Assembly: GCA_029051835.1 (NCBI GenBank)
Contig: JAIDKJ010000331.1
Location: 1 to 11,286, forward strand
DNA: 11,286 bases
Reading direction: 5' to 3'
Source: Paramuribaculum sp.
GTDB lineage: Bacteria; Bacteroidota; Bacteroidia; Bacteroidales; Muribaculaceae
The notes under the pieces were generated by a model, which saw only the letters and a list, made by a program, of their open reading frames with translations, was not told where the DNA came from and searched no databases. Position 1 is the stretch's first letter, and the number at the start of each line of letters is the position of its first letter. Positions 6,001 to 11,286 of the stretch are shown one piece after another. The translations under genes and the position numbers were made by a program.

Positions 6001-8703
6001 TGACGATCTATTATCTCTGACCACTGCTATGGCCATATTCGGACAGGTAAGACGCACGTAAGCGTTCATCTCCTCCGGATGTTCCTTGGCATCCTGAAGA
6101 AGCTTCGCTATCGAGGTGTACTCGTCGGCGCCCTCCACGGCATTGTATACCTCCAGATGATACATGCGCGCCGAATAAAGCATTGTGGTTTCAGGATTAA
6201 TGTCCGATGATGCGCCCTGACCATTGAGATAGACCAGCAGCTTCAGCGGCTCGTCGGCCGGGATCGAAGCGACCTCGACGTCGATGGTGGCATGCGCCGA
6301 ATTAGTCGGCTTATAAGTATCTGTCAGAGAAGATCCATTGCCCGGAGAGTCCACCTCTATGCAGTAATACTGATTGGTGTTGTCGCTGCCTTCAAGCTTC
6401 AGCCCGAACTGCTTGCCGGTCATCTCAAGATAGAGCCGGCCGGGCTTGTCACCATCGGGCTTGACAAATTTAGTAGGAGTTGCATAGCTGCCAGCCACCG
6501 GCTCAATGGTAAGCTCCGGCAGCTTTTTGCCGATAAACCGAGGCAGGAGGAAGTAGGATTTGCTATCATAGTCATAGCCGACGAGGCCGCAGAGAGTGTA
6601 ATCGCCGTCGGCTGTCGGATTGGTGGCCGTACTGTATGAATTGGGTGTAGTAATTACGAAGTTATTGCTCAACTGACGGACATCGAGCTCTATGGGTTCG
6701 TTTCCTTGACCATCCGCTCCGGCTTTTTTAACCGTAAATTTTCCGGTCGACGAACTATAGGTCGCGTCGATGTTGATTATGCTTCCGAAATCTTCAGGCA
6801 AGATCTCCGTGCGGCGATTGTGGGTATATGTGAACCGCACATAATTCTTGCCAACATTCGCCGAATTATAATGCAACACCGCACTGCCTGCATAGCATAA
6901 GCTGTAGTTGTCAATCCCCTCCTGATCTTTCAGGACGATCACCGGGCGGCCGTTTTCAAACTCAAGTGTTCCGACCACGCCCCCTTCGGGGATAAAATTC
7001 TGAGCGTCAATAGCAGTTCTTGGTGAAGGCTGAAACGCATTGCTCGGCTTCGTTTTCTCGCCGCGCACTACCAACGGCACCGAACGGTATTCGGTGTCAT
7101 GAGTGAAAATATAATGGTCATCGGCATTCGTTTTGAAACAACCGTCGGCAAGCATCTGCAGCGGGCAATTGAGCCGCACAAGCGTTCCGGCCTTAAGGCC
7201 TTCAAGCTCACTCGCCTTGTCGACATTGACGATATTTTCCAGCTTGTCAAAGGAGTAACTTACGATACCCGACTCGCCATGCTCGGCCGACACTGCCTTA
7301 ACATCAAGCACACAGTCACCGGTTATGGATATCTTTCCGTCAGCAGGAACATCGACAAACTCGTTATCCTCGAAACGATATTTGAACACGACGTCGGTAT
7401 AACTGTCGTTTGTGTTTTTTCTCACTGTGACATCAAAGTCGCCGAGTGTCTTATATTTATGATCGCCGGCAGGCTTTGCATCGTCGGGAATGGTTACGAC
7501 CGGAGCCATAGGCGGTATAGCTGCCGCGTCTTTCGACACGTAGCTTACGCGTATGCCGTCGAAAGCCACACACATGTCTTTGCCATCGGCCAGCGCCGCG
7601 TTAGCGACACCGGTGAAAATATCCTTAAGACCAGAAGTCTTAACAGTATAAGTGGCATTGGCCGCCGTTATGGAATTATCGCGATCCTGTACATAGCTGA
7701 CTATATTAGGCGCTGTAGCAGCAGTGGCACCGGCAGGAGGGTTGAGATTGGCAGCTACGGTCTGATAACCGGTCGTAAAGGTCGACGTTTTATAGTTATA
7801 GAGGTATTCGACCTTATAGAACTGGTCGTCATCAGAGGTGGTCAGTTTTGTGAAGAAAGAGGTTCCGGCAGTAGCTCCGATGAGGCCTTTGGCTGGATCT
7901 ATGATCACTGTGGCAGCCTTTGCCGGAGTAGGAGCTGTGAAAGTGGTGACGGTCTTACCTAAGCGCACCAATACTTTGGCACCGTCAATGGCTATTGGCG
8001 AAAAACCTCTGGCCGTAGTCCAGTCGGCCTCTGTAGGATTCTCAACCTTGGTGTATTCTATCGGTGTTGCGTAGTCCAGACCGTAAGTCACTTCGTTTTC
8101 TTTGGGGAGCGTTCCGTCGTCGACAAAGTAAGTAACTTCGAAAGTATAAAATGTCAGAGAACTTGCTGTCACATCCAAACCTATATCAAGCACAAGCGGT
8201 TTTGTACTGCCATATGTCGGTGTAGCATTAATCACACATGATTCCAGTTTTTTCGAAACGAATTTATCTGATGAAGCATCGTAAACATATTCAGTCGATG
8301 TGGCATTGGACTCCAGTGACTCCCAAAAGCGAAAACCATTTGATCCCTTCAAAGGGTTTGTAGATGAATTATAAAGTGGACGTCCTGCAAACTTAACTGA
8401 CTTTATTCGCTTTCCTTCACCTAGTGAAAAGCTATATTTATAAGTGTAAGTACTTGATGACCTGGATATAGTAAACCAATAATTTGAACTTTTATAATTG
8501 CCTTGTATACTATTGGAGCGCTGAGCCTTAATAGTAAGCGTAGCCTGTCCGTCTGAAGACTTTAGACTTCGACTTGTGACTGAATTAGAATCATCGTAAG
8601 TGAAAGTAGCAGTCTTCGGGGTTTGAGCCTGGGCCGCAACAGGTGGCCAGAGCATGAGTAGTACCATCGCGATCAGGGCGATGATCGGTTTATATCTTTT
8701 CAC
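3082..8703 (-). CDS. giant exported multidomain protein with chitobiase-like modules and C-terminal sorting tail
   Basis: An 1873-residue secreted or surface protein of unknown function. Residues 1-26 are a signal peptide (KRYK, a hydrophobic core, then VAAQA). Residues 28-195 form a beta-rich, probably jelly-roll domain ending in LTFYTFEVTYF. Beta-sandwich segments resembling chitobiase/hexosaminidase C-terminal or FN3-like modules occur near 397-486, 727-855, 1567-1640, 1643-1730 and 1733-1811, with phrases such as IEYSTDGGKNW, IYYTLDGSIPTKESALY and ISYSFDGVTY. Between them lie OB-fold-like segments. Two contain matching text, LVRLNCP (508-514) and YVRLTCP (882-888), and others lie near 1040-1140, 1365-1450 and 1470-1560. 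The last 60 residues (about 1812-1873), with MVFDITGRRV and GIYIVRLPDGKAVKVSV, look like a type A C-terminal domain used for type IX secretion. No catalytic domain was recognised, so a binding or adhesive role is inferred. The start is GTG: an in-frame TAA lies upstream with no ATG between, and later ATGs would lose the charged signal n-region. Confidence 0.88.
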   Translation of the reverse strand: MKRYKPIIALIAMVLLMLWPPVAAQAQTPKTATFTYDDSNSVTSRSLKSSDGQATLTIKAQRSNSIQGNYKSSNYWFTISRSSSTYTYKYSFSLGEGKRIKSVKFAGRPLYNSSTNPLKGSNGFRFWESLESNATSTEYVYDASSDKFVSKKLESCVINATPTYGSTKPLVLDIGLDVTASSLTFYTFEVTYFVDDGTLPKENEVTYGLDYATPIEYTKVENPTEADWTTARGFSPIAIDGAKVLVRLGKTVTTFTAPTPAKAATVIIDPAKGLIGATAGTSFFTKLTTSDDDQFYKVEYLYNYKTSTFTTGYQTVAANLNPPAGATAATAPNIVSYVQDRDNSITAANATYTVKTSGLKDIFTGVANAALADGKDMCVAFDGIRVSYVSKDAAAIPPMAPVVTIPDDAKPAGDHKYKTLGDFDVTVRKNTNDSYTDVVFKYRFEDNEFVDVPADGKISITGDCVLDVKAVSAEHGESGIVSYSFDKLENIVNVDKASELEGLKAGTLVRLNCPLQMLADGCFKTNADDHYIFTHDTEYRSVPLVVRGEKTKPSNAFQPSPRTAIDAQNFIPEGGVVGTLEFENGRPVIVLKDQEGIDNYSLCYAGSAVLHYNSANVGKNYVRFTYTHNRRTEILPEDFGSIINIDATYSSSTGKFTVKKAGADGQGNEPIELDVRQLSNNFVITTPNSYSTATNPTADGDYTLCGLVGYDYDSKSYFLLPRFIGKKLPELTIEPVAGSYATPTKFVKPDGDKPGRLYLEMTGKQFGLKLEGSDNTNQYYCIEVDSPGNGSSLTDTYKPTNSAHATIDVEVASIPADEPLKLLVYLNGQGASSDINPETTMLYSARMYHLEVYNAVEGADEYTSIAKLLQDAKEHPEEMNAYVRLTCPNMAIAVVRDNRSSNESDWNCMVVKDITSLINGEENADIPSLPLIFKNGIGMFSSSYFQYSNTTDKYYKNPRPGEYVQEMTFRVRIDENGNLTGDLTDFDQRYKSYAASAETHFGYNPELRPGEPWFKKHVGSITLMEDIIKADEAVFTADHLDKLVTIAGVKIAAQEPVVRSGGIDALADEPAQKTYVAKMAKDVRLEWSIFPSTDEKTVDHTIIDNIGADATYTITGLVRADADGGHFIEVLDLDPVFGKKLAVCGHEHHVTYYDQDIDNVKLSPEQIGTVVELTGMNLAGNDADGFTTVTRQPVKLDFSSVASKTDGWKNQAKEAVDNGLAVKLMGTLSGAEDGSAYTLNVLTYDNLSSEAVDGNLALTFDGVTFDPEHTEFYSVGKLGCEAPDGVHVYYTMVDPAEMEFDESATDEQKAAKIAEKLAALPETLLDNAKGVVADRTVWVRLTTCTPGEAPIKAQVYEVTKRSTDVNTIAEVVKAQSADGKGIYHVRSPWLVTDKGTDRVIVTDGLIHAALHVSGQNASLPEVGSHLQEFAVAKGAAGMHPDYTYAFGLSGNDLHRVTVDAPATPVKAPEVENVASVSADSHGHLVGFTDVKLAGNKTAGFALKDAFAADGGAATDLAVNNSLGISLDQMLDDDTEALYRIVGYAMPSAAGGMELWPAEVIRRTKIATVPVITLSAEKSLEPATVTISCADESLTIEYSTDGGKNWIEYTGEFYQFESAVIKARASKAYLDSSDEDAAAFTRLYISPAPMASFEESDGMTKVTLGSSAAGAASGSYSIYYTLDGSIPTKESALYTDTAPIEVTSAGTVIKAILIDNDPEAVESAVKEWPVAFTPALSGDVAFDIKPEAGKTVITISGPGTISYSFDGVTYVVYKDPIVITNDGQTDLQGTIHAFAQEDGKRPGAVKEESYRVSGIGSLSADGAAGVSVDGSTIVAPEGSMVFDITGRRVGLTGLRRGIYIVRLPDGKAVKVSVR

Positions 8704-8907
8704 TTTTATCCCTGTATTAAAATTAAATTATATGTTAATGATCGGCGTGGGGAGAGAGTGGCGTCATTGTGTCGACGCACGCGCAGGCGGCATGCCTCGC
8801 GGCAGCGGATGCCATGGTGGATGATGCAACTGCTCGTCCGACTGCGCAAGCGTCGGAATCGGGCAAACTAATGAGCAATATGCTGAATGACAAACTATTA
8901 GCACATA

Positions 8908-8916
8908 GGGGGGGGG
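8908..8916 (+). repeat. homopolymer run of nine G
   Basis: Nine consecutive G on the plus strand (nine C in the minus-strand transcript). CTCCCC follows a few bases later, so part of the run can pair with it as GGGG-TGAAAACT-CCCC. It lies about 205 bp upstream of the GTG start of the giant gene, inside the presumed leader, and not in any convincing coding frame. Confidence 0.9.
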
Positions 8917-8986
8917 TGAAAACTCCCCTCTCGGAAGCAGCGTCATGGCGGCGCAATGAATCACAATCCCTGTAGAAAAGCATCGT

Positions 8987-9039
8987 ATATGCGATAGTTT
9001 GTCGGAGCGCCGCGAAATGCATATATCGCGGTCGCATAT
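8987..9039 (-). repeat. nested inverted repeats at the 5' end of the presumed leader
   Basis: The outer arms ATATGCGA (8987-8994) and TCGCATAT (9032-9039) are a perfect 8-bp inverted repeat. Directly inside the right arm is a second perfect repeat, CCGCGA (9010-9015) and TCGCGG (9026-9031), around a 10-nt loop. In RNA from the minus strand the two stems could stack on one side, with a 15-nt bulge on the other. The structure would begin within about 10 nt of the predicted transcription start. Confidence 0.55.
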
Positions 9040-9051
9040 TGAGAATAATCG

Positions 9052-9083
9052 CAAAATTAACACCTCACACTCTCCAATACAAG
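9052..9083 (-). promoter_or_regulatory. Bacteroidetes-type promoter for the giant gene
   Basis: Read on the minus strand, TAATTTTG (9059-9052) matches the Bacteroidetes -7 consensus TAnnTTTG exactly. CTTG (9083-9080) lies 20 nt upstream, a 3-of-4 match to the -33 TTTG element at normal spacing. The region around it is AT-rich. It lies about 350 bp from the GTG start, and no equally good box is nearer. Confidence 0.5.
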
Positions 9084-9139
9084 TTTTTGTTAGCTTTATT
9101 AACAAGATTTAGTATTCAATGCGCTATCCGTGAACCATA

Positions 9140-9154
9140 GGCGACAATATCGCC
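9140..9154. repeat. short dyad GGCGA-CAATA-TCGCC
   Basis: A perfect 5-bp inverted repeat with a 5-bp AT-rich spacer, the size of a small regulator site. It lies between the two promoter-like elements, about 60 bp beyond the -33 element of the minus-strand one. Operator function is only a possibility; a 5-bp dyad can occur by chance. Confidence 0.25.
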
Positions 9155-9213
9155 GACTACAGTTATACACTACCATCTCCACTGCCATCCACTACCCCGC
9201 CCCGTCGATGCGG

Positions 9214-9240
9214 CTCCGATCTGTCTGACCGCCTCCGATC
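9214..9240 (+). repeat. direct repeat of CTCCGATC, 19 bp apart
   Basis: CTCCGATC occurs at 9214-9221 and again at 9233-9240, a start-to-start distance of 19 bp, close to two helical turns. It lies about 70-95 bp upstream of the -7 box of the nuclease operon, where an activator could bind. No regulator is identified. Confidence 0.3.
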
Positions 9241-9309
9241 CCACTGATTTCTCCGTGTCCACCCGACTAAATCATGACCCTTACCGATGGATTTGCGACG
9301 ATTTATGCG

Positions 9310-9317
9310 TAACTTTG
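9310..9317 (+). promoter_or_regulatory. -7 promoter box of the nuclease-mnmE operon
   Basis: TAACTTTG matches the Bacteroidetes -7 consensus TAnnTTTG exactly and lies 19 bp before the ATG at 9337, giving a predicted leader of about 10-15 nt. A TTTG occurs at 9292-9295, but its 14-bp spacing is shorter than usual for a -33 element, so the upstream half is weak. Confidence 0.55.
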
Positions 9318-9336
9318 CCGACACATATTTCCGACT

Positions 9337-10218
9337 ATGAACAGACGCAAAAAGAGAAGCAACCGGCGCGGCGCACAGTCGCTTGTGGTCATGATAGTGG
9401 TGTTAGGCGCTATGTGGTTTGCATCGGCCATACGCGCCCGCGACGAGGCCAATGCGGCGACTGGCGGCAATCAAACGACCACAACAGGCACATGCGCAAC
9501 AACAGACATTTCGGACAGCAGGGAAATGCTCGCCGTGGTAACGAATCCGAAGCTGCGCAGCGTCGACGTGGAATATGAGGGAATGAATCTGTCGTTCAAC
9601 CCATCCATGCACCTGCCCAACTGGGTCAGCTGGGAACTTACGGAGAGCGAAACCGGCGGCCCGGCCAAACGATTCAACAAATTCATGGCCGACGAGAGTG
9701 TGGAAGGATGCGCCGAGACCTGGGACTACAACTACTCGGGCTACGACAGGGGCCACATGGCTCCGGCCGGCGACATGAAATGGAGCGAAGAGGCTATGCG
9801 CCAGACATTTTACCTGACCAACATCTGCCCCCAGATGAAAAGTCTCAACACCGGGGCATGGAAACGTCTGGAAGAAAAGTGCCGGCAGTGGGCCAAAGCC
9901 GACAGCGCGATACTGATCGTGTGCGGTCCGGTGCTGACCGATACCATCAGAGAGTATATCGGCGACAGCAGAGTGGCCGTGCCTGAACGTTTTTTCAAAG
10001 TGGTGCTCGCCCCATACGCCAATCCGGTGAGAGGCATAGGCTTCATCATGAACAACGGACGGGTGGACGGCGGAATGCAGTCGGCAGCCGTGAGCATCGA
10101 TGAGGTGGAACGGGTGACGGGTCACGACTTCTTCGCGTGGCTCCCCGACGAGATAGAAACTCAAGTCGAGGCGGAATGCGATTTCCCTTTCTGGAGCAAC
10201 ATAAAAGCAAAACGATGA
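9337..10218 (+). CDS. DNA/RNA non-specific endonuclease, membrane-anchored
   Basis: A 293-residue nuclease of the Serratia NucA/EndoG beta-beta-alpha-metal family, which cuts DNA and RNA without sequence specificity using one Mg ion. The motif DRGHMAPAGDM has Asp137, Arg138, Gly139 and the general base His140. The metal ligand Asn171 and Glu179 follow in LNTGAWKRLE with the family's eight-residue spacing, after FYLTNICPQMKS. Residues 1-11 are very basic (NRRKKRSNRR) and are followed by one hydrophobic segment (about 14-32), giving a signal-anchor that places the nuclease domain (about 65-285) in the periplasm. A Thr/Asn/Gly-rich linker (about 41-58) separates anchor and domain. Likely roles are breakdown of extracellular nucleic acid for nutrients; no immunity protein gene is next to it, which argues against a toxin. 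The gene overlaps mnmE by 4 nt. Confidence 0.93.
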   Translation: MNRRKKRSNRRGAQSLVVMIVVLGAMWFASAIRARDEANAATGGNQTTTTGTCATTDISDSREMLAVVTNPKLRSVDVEYEGMNLSFNPSMHLPNWVSWELTESETGGPAKRFNKFMADESVEGCAETWDYNYSGYDRGHMAPAGDMKWSEEAMRQTFYLTNICPQMKSLNTGAWKRLEEKCRQWAKADSAILIVCGPVLTDTIREYIGDSRVAVPERFFKVVLAPYANPVRGIGFIMNNGRVDGGMQSAAVSIDEVERVTGHDFFAWLPDEIETQVEAECDFPFWSNIKAKR

Positions 10219-11286
10219 TGGAATCAGACACAATATGCGCGATATCGACCCCGCCGGGCTGTGGGGGCATCGCAGTGGCCAGAGTCAGCGGCAACCGCGC
10301 CATTGAGATAGCCGGACGTATCTGGAAAGGCAAAACACTCAGCACTATACCGCCACGGACAAGCTCGCTCGGCGACATAGCCGATCCGGCCAACGGCGAC
10401 ATAATCGACACGGCGCTGGCGATGGTGATGCACGGCCCGCATTCGTTTACGGGCGAGGACACCGTAGAGTTTTCCGTCCACGGATCGACATGGATCCAAA
10501 GCGAGATACTGAGGCTGCTGATAGACAGCGGGTGCCGCATGGCACAGCCCGGAGAATTCACCCGCAGAGCCTTTGCCGCCGGCAAAATGGATCTGGCGCA
10601 GGCCGAAGCAGTGGCCGACGTCATAGCATCGACATCGAAAGAGAGCCACCGCATAGCCGCACAACAGATGCGTGGCGGGATATCGCGACGTCTTGGCGAA
10701 CTGCGCTCTCAGCTGCTCGACCTCTCGGCATTGCTTGAACTCGAACTGGATTTCTCGGAAGAGGACGTAGAGTTCGCGTCGAGAACACGCCTGCTCGACA
10801 TTGCTGAGAACGTAAAAAAAGAGGTCGCCACGCTCGCCGCATCATTCTCAAAAGGCAAAGCCATCAAAGAAGGAATCCCGGTGGCGATCGTAGGCAACAC
10901 CAACGCCGGGAAATCCACCCTCATCAACGCCCTGCTCGACGACGACCGGGCCATAGTGAGCGACATCCCGGGCACCACACGCGATACGATCGAAGACACA
11001 GCGAGAATCGGAGGCATCGAATTCAGACTCGTCGATACGGCCGGAATACGCACCACCGACGACACCATCGAGGCTCTAGGCATCGAACGTTCGCTCAAAG
11101 CGCTGCGACAGGCACGGATAGCCATAGCCGTCATCGACACGACGACTGAGCCTGACGACACAGAACGGATCCTCCAACGGGTCGAACAAGAAAAATCCGA
11201 TGACACACTGACAATCGTTGCGCTCAACAAATGCGACAGCGGCACAGCTGCCCCTCACCGACAGGCCGCACAGTCAACCGCTGCAG
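10215..11286 (+). CDS. mnmE: tRNA-modification GTPase MnmE (TrmE), truncated by the window end
   Basis: The frame stays open to the last base, giving 357 codons of a protein normally about 450-460 residues long. MnmE works with MnmG to place the carboxymethylaminomethyl (or aminomethyl) group on wobble U34 of certain tRNAs, in the cytoplasm. The N-terminal folate-binding domain (about 1-120) begins SDTICAISTPPGCGGIAVAR and contains HGPHSFTGEDTVEFSVHG and QPGEFTRRAFAAGKMDLAQAEAVAD. The helical domain follows. The G domain has G1 GNTNAGKS (227-234), the GTTRD switch (253-257), G3 DTAG (274-277) and G4 NKCD (338-341). The rest of the G domain, the C-terminal helices and the conserved C-terminal cysteine motif lie outside the window. 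The start is ATG at 10215, overlapping the TGA of the nuclease gene as ATGA, or the next ATG at 10218. The overlap suggests translational coupling. Confidence 0.97.
   Translation, partial: MMESDTICAISTPPGCGGIAVARVSGNRAIEIAGRIWKGKTLSTIPPRTSSLGDIADPANGDIIDTALAMVMHGPHSFTGEDTVEFSVHGSTWIQSEILRLLIDSGCRMAQPGEFTRRAFAAGKMDLAQAEAVADVIASTSKESHRIAAQQMRGGISRRLGELRSQLLDLSALLELELDFSEEDVEFASRTRLLDIAENVKKEVATLAASFSKGKAIKEGIPVAIVGNTNAGKSTLINALLDDDRAIVSDIPGTTRDTIEDTARIGGIEFRLVDTAGIRTTDDTIEALGIERSLKALRQARIAIAVIDTTTEPDDTERILQRVEQEKSDDTLTIVALNKCDSGTAAPHRQAAQSTAA

Larger units (their letters stand above)
8704..9046 (-). promoter_or_regulatory. putative long leader RNA of the giant gene
   Basis: If transcription starts a few bases after the -7 box at 9059-9052, the giant gene has a 5' leader of about 340 nt. 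Read on the minus strand, it holds several inverted repeats: the nested 5' structure at 9039-8987, TCCGAC/GTCGGA with a 9-nt loop at 8857-8837, and a compact one at 8813-8789. In the last, TGCC-GCGA-GGCA carries a GNRA-type tetraloop and is closed by an outer GGCA/TGCC pair. The final 40 nt before the GTG are AT-rich and open. I recognise no known riboswitch or leader family. That the RNA exists and is regulatory is inference. Confidence 0.35.
8704..9336. other. 633-bp divergent intergenic region
   Basis: This region separates the start of the minus-strand giant gene from the start of the plus-strand nuclease gene. I see no convincing protein gene in it: the open frames of 68-113 codons overlap one another, give Cys/Ala/His/Ser-rich composition and resemble nothing known. 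It contains a promoter-like element for each direction, several inverted repeats mainly in the presumed leader of the giant gene, a nine-G run at 8908-8916, an 8-bp direct repeat and a short dyad. The 40 bp next to the GTG start are AT-rich; much of the rest is GC-rich. Confidence 0.75.

Noticed and set aside
8769..8975. A 68-codon plus-strand frame in the intergenic region
   Set aside because: No promoter box or ribosome site is seen, it resembles no family, and it runs through the G tract; it is most likely chance.
8735..9105. Overlapping minus-strand frames of 100 and 113 codons upstream of the giant gene (8735-9037 and 8764-9105)
   Set aside because: They overlap each other in different frames, are rich in Ala, Cys, His and Ser, and match no family. 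The one starting at 9105 begins upstream of the predicted promoter. A short leader peptide cannot be excluded but is not supported.

Overview
The window looks like chromosomal DNA of a Bacteroidales bacterium, possibly Muribaculaceae-like; this is inferred from gene content and was not tested by a search. The indications are a CfxA-type (subclass A2) beta-lactamase, a DUF4421-type protein, and a very large exported protein with chitobiase-like modules and a C-terminal sorting-type tail. Promoter-like TAnnTTTG (-7) boxes and the absence of strong Shine-Dalgarno sequences fit the same group. No insertion sequence, phage gene, CRISPR array or integrase was seen.

Layout. A complete tRNA-Leu(CAA) at 3-87 is followed at once by a strong intrinsic terminator. 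Three plus-strand genes for envelope proteins come next: a thioredoxin-fold TlpA-like protein (175-939), a class A beta-lactamase (966-1886) and a DUF4421 probable outer-membrane barrel (1957-2985). The first two are 26 bp apart and probably co-transcribed. A GC-rich hairpin at 3025-3056 separates this block from the convergent minus-strand giant gene (8703 to 3082). That gene encodes an 1873-residue exported multidomain protein with a GTG start.

A 633-bp region without a convincing gene (8704-9336) lies between the giant gene and a divergent plus-strand pair. It has a promoter-like element for each direction. The minus-strand element would give the giant gene a leader RNA of about 340 nt with several inverted repeats and a run of nine G. 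The plus-strand pair is a membrane-anchored DNA/RNA non-specific endonuclease (9337-10218) and mnmE/trmE (10215 to the window end, truncated), overlapping as ATGATG. The mnmE frame runs off the edge.

Most of the gene content is conventional. The items most worth a second look are the long leader of the giant gene with its G tract, the architecture and strong GC gradient of the giant gene, the divergent CfxA-like enzyme beside a TlpA-like protein, and the coupling of an exported nuclease to a tRNA-modification GTPase. I found no clear sign of an entirely new system.
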